Counted from the stretch's first letter, positions 1 to 5,895 are shown. The stretch is 5,948 nt of DNA from SLQH01 sp964612995 (GCA_964612995.1 CAZTGE010000200.1:1-5948); one strand, 5' to 3'. Notes: generated by a model from the sequence alone, not told the origin. Made by a program: numbers and translations.

Positions 1-58
1 CTGTGGTTTATGAGAGCACAGGAATAGGCCTGAGTAGTTACGATCGAACAAGGCGATG

Positions 59-86
59 AACTGGACGCCGCTTCGCGGCGCCAGTT
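59..86. repeat. GC-rich hairpin left of the GxxExxY cassette
   Basis: An almost perfect palindrome: AACTGG (59-64) pairs with CCAGTT (81-86) and CGCCGC (66-71) pairs with GCGGCG (75-80), leaving a TTC loop and a single bulged A at 65. No T-tract follows, so it is not a classical intrinsic terminator for a gene to the left. A similarly built hairpin with bulged A residues lies on the other side of the cassette (582-608). It could be a REP-like palindrome or part of the mobile unit; the pairing is seen directly, the role is inferred. Confidence 0.6.
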
Positions 87-110
87 ACCTTGAACGTTCG
101 GATTCAAAAA

Positions 111-138
111 ACCACAGAGGACACAGAGAGCGCAGAGG
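111..138 (+). repeat. Left arm of perfect 28-bp inverted repeat
   Basis: This purine-rich arm, beginning ACCACAGAGG and ending GCGCAGAGG, is the exact reverse complement of 528-555. Its inner end supplies the AGAGG (134-138) that acts as the ribosome binding site of the enclosed gene. I recall similar CCACAGAGGACACAGAG-type sequences beside GxxExxY genes in other bacteria, but could not check this here. Confidence 0.9.
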
Positions 139-142
139 CAGA

Positions 143-517
143 ATGGCAGAGCAGGACCCCTTAACTCGAGCAGTGATCGGCTGTGCCATAGAAGTTCATC
201 GGACTCTTGGTCCTGGATTGCTCGAATCTGCTTATCAACAGTGCCTGGCGTATGAGCTTCGCCTAGCAAGTCTTCCCTTCCGACTTGAGTGTCCGATGCC
301 AGTGACCTACAAAGAGCTGCATCTCGACTGCGGCTATCGGGTTGACTGTATCGTTGACGCTCGAGTCGTTCTTGAGCTGAAGGCCGTCGAGAAGGTCATG
401 GGCATTCATCAGGCACAGCTCTTGACCTATATGAAGCTATCAGGAATCAACACAGGGCTCCTGATCAATTTCAACGTCAAGAAGCTGGTAGATGGCATAG
501 AAAGGTTCAAACTATGA
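143..517 (+). CDS. GxxExxY protein (PD-(D/E)XK nuclease-like fold)
   Basis: A 124-residue protein of the GxxExxY family. The family-naming motif is at residues 25-31 (GLLESAY), preceded by the typical helix ending in EVHRTLGPG. Further on come D68 in GYRVD, then E78-x-K80 in VLELK, and Q92 with Y96 in QAQLLTYM; this D...ExK...QxxxY order is the active-site signature of PD-(D/E)XK nuclease-like folds, so a nucleic-acid-related function is plausible. The substrate and role of the family are not established to my knowledge. The reading frame is open upstream to 56, but I chose ATG 143 because AGAGG lies 4 bp before it, family members begin near this point, and the upstream part is repeat sequence. 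Length is normal for the family, so it looks intact. Base composition is much less GC-biased than the neighbours, suggesting acquisition. The gene is tightly enclosed by the 28-bp inverted repeat. Confidence 0.88.
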   Translation: MAEQDPLTRAVIGCAIEVHRTLGPGLLESAYQQCLAYELRLASLPFRLECPMPVTYKELHLDCGYRVDCIVDARVVLELKAVEKVMGIHQAQLLTYMKLSGINTGLLINFNVKKLVDGIERFKL

Positions 518-527
518 AACAGCCTCT

Positions 528-555
528 CCTCTGCGCTCTCTGTGTCCTCTGTGGT
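528..555 (-). repeat. Right arm of perfect 28-bp inverted repeat
   Basis: Exact reverse complement of 111-138, starting 11 bases after the TGA stop of the GxxExxY gene. A short A/T-rich spacer (TAAACAAAAA, 555-564) follows. Because the two arms enclose the gene so closely, a transcript across it could fold back into a long 28-bp stem, which might protect or terminate the message; that is inference. Confidence 0.9.
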
Positions 556-581
556 AAACAAAAAGATCCGAACAAGGCAAT

Positions 582-608
582 TCAGACGGACGCCTACGGC
601 GCCGCTGA
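582..608. repeat. GC-rich hairpin right of the GxxExxY cassette
   Basis: Stem segments TCAG (582-585)/CTGA (605-608), CGG (587-589)/CCG (602-604) and CGCC (591-594)/GGCG (598-601) enclose a TAC loop, with unpaired A at 586 and 590. Its core GGACGCC...GGCGCC is shared with the left hairpin (63-69 and 76-82), and the following bases also match (TTGA, CGTTCG), so 63-100 and 588-621 look like diverged direct copies. No T-tract follows. It lies about 57 bp before bioA. Confidence 0.55.
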
Positions 609-665
609 TTATTGACGTTCGAGGGCCCCGCTTGTGCGTCTGCGCGCTATCGCTAACACGCGCTC

Positions 666-1964
666 ATGCCCGACGTGCACGACCTTGACGGCCTGTTGGC
701 CTTCGACCGCGACCATCTCTGGCATCCGTACACCTCGATGAGTGATCCGCTGCCGGCCTACGCGGTGCGCGAGGCCCGGGGCACGCGCCTGATCCTGGCC
801 GACGGCCGCGAGCTGATCGACGGTATGGCCTCGTGGTGGTGTGCGATCCACGGCTATCGCCATCCGGCGCTCGACAGCGCCATGCGCGCCCAGCTCGACC
901 GCATGAGCCATGTGATGTTCGGCGGGCTGACCCACGCTCCGGCGGTCGAGCTCGCGCGGCGGCTGGTCGCGCTGACGCCCGGAGCTTTGGAGCACGTGTT
1001 CCTCGCCGATTCGGGCTCGGTCAGTGTCGAGGTCGCGATCAAGATGGCCCTGCAGTATCAACAGGCGACCGGTTCGCCCGGGCGCACCCGCCTGCTGACC
1101 ATCCGCTCGGGCTATCACGGCGACACCCTCGGGGCGATGAGCGTCTGCGATCCGGTCACCGGCATGCACGGGCTGTTTCGCGGCTACCTGCCCGAGCAGC
1201 TGTTCGCGCCGGCGCCGCAGGTGCGCTTCGACGCGCAGTGGGATCCGGCCGACGTCGCGCCGATGGAAGCCCTGATCGGACGACACGCCGCTGAGGTCGC
1301 GGCGGTGATCCTGGAGCCGGTGGTCCAGGGTGCCGGCGGCATGCGCTTCTACCATCCCGCCTATCTCGCGCGGGTGCGCGAGCTGTGCGACGAGCACGGC
1401 GTGCTGTTGATCGCCGACGAGATCGCGACCGGCTTCGGCCGCAGCGGCCGGCTGTTCGCCTGCGAGCACGCCGGGATCGCGCCGGATATCATGTGCGTGG
1501 GCAAGGCCCTGACCGGCGGTTCGATGACCCTGGCCGCGACCCTGGCCACCCGCCGCGTGGCGATGGGGATCAGCGCCGGGGGCGGCGTGTTCATGCACGG
1601 CCCCACCTTCATGGGCAACCCGCTCGCCTGCGCCGCCGCCTGTGCGAGCATCGATCTGCTGCAGCAGGAGGACTGGGCCGGCGCCGTCGGCCGGATCGAA
1701 GCGGCCCTGCGCAGGGCGCTGGATCCGTGTCGGGAACTCGCCTGCGTCGCCGACGTGCGCGTGCTCGGCGCGATCGGGGTGGTCGAGACGGTCGCCCCGG
1801 TCGATGTCGCCGCGATCCAGAGCGTTTTCGTGGAGCATGGTGTGTGGATCCGGCCCTTCGGTCGTCTGGTGTATCTCATGCCACCCTACATCACCACCGA
1901 CGCCGAGATCGACCAGCTGGCGCAGGCGATACGGGCAGGCCTGGAGCGCTGTCCGCCGGGCTGA
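666..1964 (+). CDS. bioA: Adenosylmethionine-8-amino-7-oxononanoate aminotransferase (BioA)
   Basis: A 432-residue cytosolic, PLP-dependent class III aminotransferase that converts 7-keto-8-aminopelargonate (KAPA) to 7,8-diaminopelargonate (DAPA) with S-adenosylmethionine as amino donor, the step before dethiobiotin synthesis. BioA hallmarks are present in order: LWHPYTSM near the N-terminus, the W57-W58 pair in GMASWWCAIHGY, Y150-H-G-D in the SGYHGDT motif, D251 in ADEIATGFGR (contacts the PLP ring nitrogen), K280 in CVGKALTGG (Schiff-base lysine), the HGPTFMGNPLACAAA stretch, and R396 in GVWIRPFGRLVYLMPPYI (substrate carboxylate). An in-frame TAA at 654-656 makes ATG 666 the earliest possible start and gives full family length, although no good Shine-Dalgarno precedes it. 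No bioB, F, C, D or H is next to it, so it is detached from a biotin operon here. The gene starts close to the right end of the GxxExxY cassette, which may have displaced its native upstream region. Confidence 0.97.
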   Translation: MPDVHDLDGLLAFDRDHLWHPYTSMSDPLPAYAVREARGTRLILADGRELIDGMASWWCAIHGYRHPALDSAMRAQLDRMSHVMFGGLTHAPAVELARRLVALTPGALEHVFLADSGSVSVEVAIKMALQYQQATGSPGRTRLLTIRSGYHGDTLGAMSVCDPVTGMHGLFRGYLPEQLFAPAPQVRFDAQWDPADVAPMEALIGRHAAEVAAVILEPVVQGAGGMRFYHPAYLARVRELCDEHGVLLIADEIATGFGRSGRLFACEHAGIAPDIMCVGKALTGGSMTLAATLATRRVAMGISAGGGVFMHGPTFMGNPLACAAACASIDLLQQEDWAGAVGRIEAALRRALDPCRELACVADVRVLGAIGVVETVAPVDVAAIQSVFVEHGVWIRPFGRLVYLMPPYITTDAEIDQLAQAIRAGLERCPPG

Positions 1965-2057
1965 CGGTGTGCCAGGTTGGCGAACACGAGCGCGGGGCCG
2001 CGAGCCCGCGGGCAGGCACGACCTTTCCCGCGCCCGGTTTCTGCGCACACTCGGGTC

Positions 2058-3113
2058 ATGCCGGAATCCGCCACCCGCCGTCGACGTGCGCCGTTCGAGC
2101 TCGCGGACACGTCCGTGCCAGCGGGGCAGCGACAGGTGGTCAATGTGCCCCTGCCGGGGATCTACGGCCGTGAAGACGTGGCCCTGCCGGTGGAGGTGGT
2201 CCATGGGCGGCGCGAGGGTCCGCGGCTGTTCGTGGCCGCCGCGCTGCATGGCGACGAGGTCGGCGGGACCGAGGTCATCCGCCGCCTGCTGCTCCACCGT
2301 TCGCTCAATCGCATGGCCGGGACCTTGCTGGCGATCCCGGTGGTCAATGTCTACGGCTACTGGCACCAGAGCCGCTACCTGCCGGACCGGCGCGATCTCA
2401 ACCGCTGTTTTCCCGGTTCGCCCGGGGGCAGCCTGGCCTCACGACTGGCGCATGTGCTGATGAGCGAGGTGGTCGCACGCTGCAGTCACGGCATCGATCT
2501 GCACACCGCAACGATCCACCGCGAGAACCTGCCCCAGGTGCGCGGCGGTCTCGACGACCCCGTCGTGCGCACGATGTGCGAGGCCTTCGCTGCCCCGGTG
2601 ATCATCGACGCCTCCTTGCGCGACGGCAGCCTGCGTGAGGCGGTGCGCGAGAGCGGGATCCCGATGGTCGTCTACGAGGCCGGCGAGGCGCTGCGGCTGG
2701 TCGAGAACGCGGTCCGCGCCGGCCTGCGCGGGGTGCTCGGCGTCATGTCGGCATTGGGCATGGTCCGCGCCCGGCAGCGTTGGGCGCCCGGGGTGGTGGC
2801 CAAGCGCACCTACTGGGTGCGGTCGCCCTGTGCGGGGATCCTGGTCCGGCATGTCGGTCTCGGTGACCGGATATCGCGCGAGGCGATCCTCGGCACGGTC
2901 GGCGATCCGCTGTTGCGCGACCCGGCCGAGGTCCGGGCGGCGGTGGGCGGCGTGGTCATCGGTCGGACCAACAACCCGCTGGTCAACGAGGGCGACGGCC
3001 TGTACCACATCGCCGTGTTCGGCGATCGTGAAGAGACGGCCGGGGTGGCGGGAATGATCGAGGAACTCGACCAACAGCTCGATGATGGCCAATGGGGAAG
3101 CGAGAACGCATGA
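2058..3113 (+). CDS. Succinylglutamate desuccinylase/aspartoacylase family zinc hydrolase
   Basis: A 351-residue member of the AstE/AspA branch of the M14 zinc carboxypeptidase fold. Visible catalytic elements are H64-x-x-E67 in ALHGDEVGG and H149 in GIDLHTAT (the three zinc ligands), N115-R116 in DLNRCFPG (substrate carboxylate binding) and E207 in VVYEAGE (general base). Residues about 252-325 (SPCAGILV ... GDRI ... GGVVIGRTNNPLVNEGDGLYHIAVFG) form the barrel-sandwich-like C-terminal domain typical of this subfamily. Family members cleave N-acyl amino acids or C-terminal acidic residues; the substrate here is unknown, but the neighbouring RimK suggests glutamate-bearing peptides or tails. 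ATG 2058 is preferred: the frame is open back to a TTG at 1977, but the added 27 residues look like translated non-coding, proline/arginine-rich sequence. No strong ribosome binding site is seen at either start. Its TGA overlaps the next gene's ATG by 4 bp. It is not the arginine-catabolic astE itself, since no ast genes are nearby. Confidence 0.9.
   Translation: MPESATRRRRAPFELADTSVPAGQRQVVNVPLPGIYGREDVALPVEVVHGRREGPRLFVAAALHGDEVGGTEVIRRLLLHRSLNRMAGTLLAIPVVNVYGYWHQSRYLPDRRDLNRCFPGSPGGSLASRLAHVLMSEVVARCSHGIDLHTATIHRENLPQVRGGLDDPVVRTMCEAFAAPVIIDASLRDGSLREAVRESGIPMVVYEAGEALRLVENAVRAGLRGVLGVMSALGMVRARQRWAPGVVAKRTYWVRSPCAGILVRHVGLGDRISREAILGTVGDPLLRDPAEVRAAVGGVVIGRTNNPLVNEGDGLYHIAVFGDREETAGVAGMIEELDQQLDDGQWGSENA
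3094..3106 (+). promoter_or_regulatory. Purine-rich ribosome binding region for the retropepsin-like gene
   Basis: The purine-rich stretch GGGGAAGCGAGAA ends 3 bp before ATG 3110. That ATG forms an ATGA overlap with the stop codon of the upstream hydrolase, so translation of the two genes is probably coupled. This decides for 3110 over the in-frame ATG at 3092, which would place the purine-rich tract inside the gene. Confidence 0.5.
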
Positions 3114-3562
3114 GCCGCGAGGACCACGTGCTGGTCGGGTGGTCGGAACGCGTCGGGTTGCCCGAGTGGGGCATCGCCAGCCTGCGGGCCAAGATCGATA
3201 CCGGCGCGCGTTCGAGCGCCCTGCACGTCGAGGATCTGCGGTTCTCGGCGCCGCACATGGCCGATTTCGTCATCGTCGCCGGTCGCGAGCACCGGCGCAT
3301 CGGCGTGCACTGCGCCGTGGCCCGGTGGGCCCGGGTGACCTCGTCGAACGGGCATTATCAAAGGCGACCCTTCGTTCGTACGGTCTTGCGCCTGGGCCCC
3401 CTGGTGCGCACGGTGGAGATCAGCCTGGTCGACCGCGGCGATCTGCGCTTCCCGATGCTGATCGGCCGCACCGCGCTCGCCGGGGCCTACATCGTCGACC
3501 CCAACCGCCGGCGCGTCGCCTCGCCGCCGCGCCGGCGCCGTACCACGCCCGGACGTCACTAG
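3110..3562 (+). CDS. Retropepsin-like protease, RimB-like ('ATP-dependent zinc protease' family)
   Basis: A 150-residue protein of the family usually labelled 'ATP-dependent zinc protease' (formerly DUF785). The sequence shows instead a retropepsin-type single aspartyl protease lobe: the catalytic signature D30-T-G-A-R-S-S follows LRAKI, and the C-terminal FPMLIGRTAL...YIVDPNR block is the family's conserved hydrophobic-hydrophobic-G element. As with viral proteases, one D-T-G per chain implies a homodimeric active site; no metal- or ATP-binding motif is visible. In Pseudomonas a related protein, RimB, is encoded beside rimK and modulates RimK-dependent modification of ribosomal protein S6. 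Here it lies 6 bp upstream of rimK and overlaps the upstream hydrolase, which supports a similar role. ATG 3110 was chosen over the in-frame ATG 3092 because of the stop-start overlap and the purine tract between them. Length is close to the usual 140-170 residues. The end of the protein is rich in arginine and proline. Confidence 0.9.
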   Translation: MSREDHVLVGWSERVGLPEWGIASLRAKIDTGARSSALHVEDLRFSAPHMADFVIVAGREHRRIGVHCAVARWARVTSSNGHYQRRPFVRTVLRLGPLVRTVEISLVDRGDLRFPMLIGRTALAGAYIVDPNRRRVASPPRRRRTTPGRH

Positions 3563-3568
3563 GTATCC

Positions 3569-4753
3569 ATGCGTATCGCCATCCTCTCTCGCGGTCCCCG
3601 TCTCTATAGCACCCGCCGCCTGCGCGATGCCTGCACCGCGCGTGGCCATCAGCCGCGGGTGCTCAATCCGATGAACCTGTCGATCGACGTCGAATCCACC
3701 CGCCCTGCATTGCATTACAAGGGGCGCAGGGTCTCGCGCTACGAAGCGGTGATCCCGCGTATCGGTGCGTCGATCACCTTCTTCGGCTGCGCGGTGGTGC
3801 GGCAGTTCGAGCAGATGGGTGTCCACTGTCTCAATCCGAGCCACGCCATCGCCGTCTCGCGCGACAAGCTGCGGTCGTTCCAGGTCCTCAGCCGCCATCG
3901 CATCGGCTTCCCCAAGACGGTGTTCGCCAAAGACAAGAACGGCATCCGCAAGGGCCTCGACGAGGTCGGCATGCCGGCGGTGCTCAAATTGCTGGAAGGC
4001 ACGCAGGGCATCGGCGTGGTGCTGGTCGAGAATCGCAAGGTCGCCGAGGCGGTGCTCGAGGCCCTGCAGGAGGGGGCCAAGCAGAACGTGCTGGTCCAAC
4101 GCTTCGTGCCCGAGAGCCGCGGCCGCGACATCCGCGCGCTGGTCTGCGGCGGCCGGGTGGTCGCGGCGATGCGCCGGGTCGCCGTCGGCGACGAATTCCG
4201 TTCCAACGTCCATCGCGGCGGGAACGTCGAGGCGGTCGAGCTCGACGAGGAGTATCAACGCGTGGCGGTGCATGCGGCGCAGATCATGGGGCTGCGGTTC
4301 GCCGGGGTCGACATGCTCGAAGGGCGCGACGGTCCACTGATCATGGAGATCAACTCCTCCCCCGGGCTCGAGGGCATCGAGCGTGCCACCGGGATCGACG
4401 TCGCCGATACGGTGGTGGCGATGATCGAGGAGGAGACCCAGGTCCCCGAGGTCGACATCCGCCAACGGCTGACCTTGCGCAACGGCTACGGCGTGACCGA
4501 ATTCCAGGTCGCCCCCGACAGCGAGCTGGCCAACCGTACGATCCGCGAATCGGGGTTGCGTGAGCGCGATGCCATCGTGCTCTCCATCGCGCGCGATAGC
4601 GTGACCATTCCCAATCCCCATCCTTCGCGGCAGATCCTGCCCGGCGACGTGCTGCTGTGCTACGGCAAGCTGCTCGCGCTCAAGGCGCTGGTGCCGCGTC
4701 CGCCCCCGCGCAGGAAGCGCAGGCGGCGCAACGACGCAGCTGGTGAGAGCTGA
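3569..4753 (+). CDS. rimK: RimK-family ATP-grasp glutamate ligase with C-terminal RCK_C domain
   Basis: A 394-residue ATP-grasp ligase. E. coli RimK (about 300 residues) adds glutamates to the C-terminus of ribosomal protein S6 and can make poly-alpha-glutamate. Residues 1 to about 95 are the preATP-grasp domain (MRIAILSRGPRLYSTRRL; IPRIGASITFFG). The ATP-grasp domain (about 96-290) shows K140 in VLKLLEGTQGIGVVL, R211-S-N in EFRSNVHRGGN, and metal ligands D248, E260 and N262 in VDMLEG...IMEINSSPGLEG; R211, D248, E260 and N262 carry the same numbers as I recall for E. coli RimK. Residues about 305-375 are additional: TEFQVAPDSELANRTI, LRERDAIVLSI, then ILPGDVLLCYGKLLALKAL match the RCK_C/TrkA_C pattern, a small ligand-binding regulatory domain of potassium channels and transporters. 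A basic tail (PRPPPRRKRRRRNDAAGES) ends the protein. The start has a weak AGGT 4 bp upstream, overlapping the preceding stop codon. S6 as substrate is inferred from the family. Confidence 0.95.
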   Translation: MRIAILSRGPRLYSTRRLRDACTARGHQPRVLNPMNLSIDVESTRPALHYKGRRVSRYEAVIPRIGASITFFGCAVVRQFEQMGVHCLNPSHAIAVSRDKLRSFQVLSRHRIGFPKTVFAKDKNGIRKGLDEVGMPAVLKLLEGTQGIGVVLVENRKVAEAVLEALQEGAKQNVLVQRFVPESRGRDIRALVCGGRVVAAMRRVAVGDEFRSNVHRGGNVEAVELDEEYQRVAVHAAQIMGLRFAGVDMLEGRDGPLIMEINSSPGLEGIERATGIDVADTVVAMIEEETQVPEVDIRQRLTLRNGYGVTEFQVAPDSELANRTIRESGLRERDAIVLSIARDSVTIPNPHPSRQILPGDVLLCYGKLLALKALVPRPPPRRKRRRRNDAAGES

Positions 4754-4756
4754 GAG
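4752..4756 (+). promoter_or_regulatory. Shine-Dalgarno site for the M42-like peptidase
   Basis: GAGAG lies 7 bp before ATG 4764 and overlaps the rimK stop codon (4751-4753). It favours ATG 4764 over an in-frame GTG at 4743, which would overlap rimK by 11 bp and has no such site. Confidence 0.5.
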
Positions 4757-4763
4757 CGCAACG

Positions 4764-5837
4764 ATGCGACGCGACACCTTGTTGCGATTGGCCCGCCGGC
4801 TGCTCCAGACGCCGACCGCGGCCGGCCTGGAAGACGCGATGGCCGCGGTGGTGCGTGCGCAGTGCGACCGGATCGGTCTGCCGGTGCACGAAGACCCCTG
4901 GGGCAACCTGCTCGTCCGCTGCGAACGCGGCCCCGGCTCGCGCTCGACGCCGCCGCTGGTGTTCGTGGCCCATCTGGATCATCCGGCCTTCGAGTTTCTC
5001 GGCGACGATCGCGCGGAATTCCTCGGCGGTGTGCCCGATGCGCTGTTCGCGGCCAGAGCCACGGTCGTGTTCGCAGACGGCGCTCGGGCCCGGTGCATGC
5101 AACGCCGACCCAAGACCGGCAGGCGGCGGCGCCTGGTGCGCCTCGATCGCGCCTTGCCGGATACGCCGCCGGGCACGCCGGGCCGTTGGGATGTCGAGAC
5201 CTTCGCCGTCGACGGCGACCGCCTCGTCGCCTGGGGCATCGACGACCTGCTCGGCGTGTGCGCGATGCTCGCGTGCCTGCGCGATCTGGCTGCGGCGCGC
5301 GCACCGACGCGCACCTGGGCCCTGTTCACCCGCGCCGAAGAGATCGGCCTGCTCGGTTCGATCCACGCCGCCCGGGCCGGGATCCTGCCCGCCGACGCGC
5401 AGGTGATCTCGATCGAGACCTCCAACGCCGTCGGTCGGGTCGCCATCGGTGGCGGGCCGGTGATCCGGATCGGTGATCGTGGCACCATCTTCGACCCTGC
5501 CATCACCGCCCTGCTCGAACGCTGCGCCGCGGATCTGCGCGGTCTGCGGTGGCAGCGTGCGCTGATGGACGGTGGTACCTGTGAGGGCTCGGCCTGGTCG
5601 GCTTTCGGTTATCGCTGCGGTGGTCTGTGCCTGCCCCTGGGCAACTACCACAACATCGGCCCGGACACCACCCCCGCCGCCGAATACATCAGCGTTCGTG
5701 ACCTCCAGGGCCTGGTCCGGCTGTGTACGCAGCTGGGCACCGTCTGGCTCGACCACGATCCCACCGCGGTCCAGAAGCGGCTGCGCGATCGCTACGAACG
5801 GATCCTCGACCACGCCCCGCGCCGGCTCGGGCCATGA
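4764..5837 (+). CDS. M42-like dimetal aminopeptidase
   Basis: A 357-residue protein of the co-catalytic dimetal peptidase clan (M20/M28/M42). The ligand pattern is visible in order: H70-x-D72 in VAHLDHPAF, D160-D161 in WGIDDLLG (bridging Asp), E192-E193 in TRAEEIGLLGS (catalytic Glu then metal ligand), E218 in ISIETS and H296 in LGNYHNIGPD. The EEIGLLGS box, overall length and the roughly 90-residue segment between the first two motifs, where M42 enzymes insert their beta-barrel dimerisation domain, point to M42 (glutamyl/deblocking aminopeptidases, PepA-like). Two features differ from classical M42: the ligand after the EE box is Glu where M42 normally has Asp, and the inserted domain carries a strongly basic run (KTGRRRRLVRLD). 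ATG 4764 is used because of GAGAG 7 bp upstream. It follows rimK by 10 bp and is probably the last gene of the operon, where it could degrade glutamate-rich peptides; that substrate is inferred. A generic M20-type metallohydrolase label is the main alternative. Confidence 0.82.
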   Translation: MRRDTLLRLARRLLQTPTAAGLEDAMAAVVRAQCDRIGLPVHEDPWGNLLVRCERGPGSRSTPPLVFVAHLDHPAFEFLGDDRAEFLGGVPDALFAARATVVFADGARARCMQRRPKTGRRRRLVRLDRALPDTPPGTPGRWDVETFAVDGDRLVAWGIDDLLGVCAMLACLRDLAAARAPTRTWALFTRAEEIGLLGSIHAARAGILPADAQVISIETSNAVGRVAIGGGPVIRIGDRGTIFDPAITALLERCAADLRGLRWQRALMDGGTCEGSAWSAFGYRCGGLCLPLGNYHNIGPDTTPAAEYISVRDLQGLVRLCTQLGTVWLDHDPTAVQKRLRDRYERILDHAPRRLGP

Positions 5838-5879
5838 GGCGACGCCACGGGGTGGGTCATGGCGCCCCGCAACTACCCA

Positions 5880-5892
5880 GGGGCTTCGCCCC
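5880..5892. repeat. Short GGGGC/GCCCC hairpin
   Basis: GGGGC (5880-5884) pairs with GCCCC (5888-5892) around a TTC loop. It lies 42 bp after the last stop codon and 3 bp before a longer hairpin. It may form part of a transcription end structure or a REP-like palindrome; the GC-stem with TTC loop resembles the core of the hairpin at 59-86. Confidence 0.45.
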
Positions 5893-5895
5893 AAC

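Larger units (their letters stand above)
85..580. mobile_element. Inverted-repeat cassette carrying a GxxExxY gene
   Basis: A compact unit in which one small gene (143-517) sits between nested inverted repeats. The inner arms are a perfect 28-bp pair (111-138 / 528-555). Outside them, an A-rich (105-111) or A/T-rich (555-564) spacer is followed by a second pair: positions 85-103 read as the reverse complement of 566-580 except for one substitution and a 4-bp insertion (AACG at 93-96). GC-rich hairpins lie just outside both ends. The patch has clearly lower GC than the flanking genes. It encodes no transposase, so any mobility would need help in trans. The limits are approximate, and the mobile interpretation is inferred from symmetry and composition, not from a recognised IS family. 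Confidence 0.5.

Noticed and set aside
1..22. CTGTGGTTTA at the window edge resembling the outer end of the right repeat arm (CTGTGGTAAA)
   Set aside because: Only about 8-10 bases match at the very edge of the window; a further repeat copy to the left is possible but cannot be judged.
551..560. GTGGTAAACA as half of a BirA-type biotin operator upstream of bioA
   Set aside because: Biotin operators need two inverted halves (TTGTAAACC...GGTTTACAA); there is no second half at the right distance and the bases belong to the 28-bp repeat arm.
612..617. TTGACG as a -35 box for bioA
   Set aside because: No acceptable -10 hexamer lies 15-19 bp downstream; the nearest AT-containing bases (CGCTAT, 645-650) are too far away. 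The same bases are also part of the repeat motif.
2004..2013. GCCCGCGGGC palindrome between bioA and the hydrolase as a terminator
   Set aside because: A short GC palindrome with no loop and no T-tract, common by chance in sequence this GC-rich.
609..2366. Long open frame on the minus strand (585 codons) opposite bioA and the first hydrolase
   Set aside because: It is antisense to two clearly recognisable genes, its translation is rich in H, R, D and G without any family motif, and such frames are expected opposite GC-rich genes.
2810..4906. Long open frame on the minus strand (698 codons) opposite the retropepsin-like gene and rimK
   Set aside because: The same GC-driven antisense artefact; the + strand genes here have conserved catalytic motifs and the minus frame has none.
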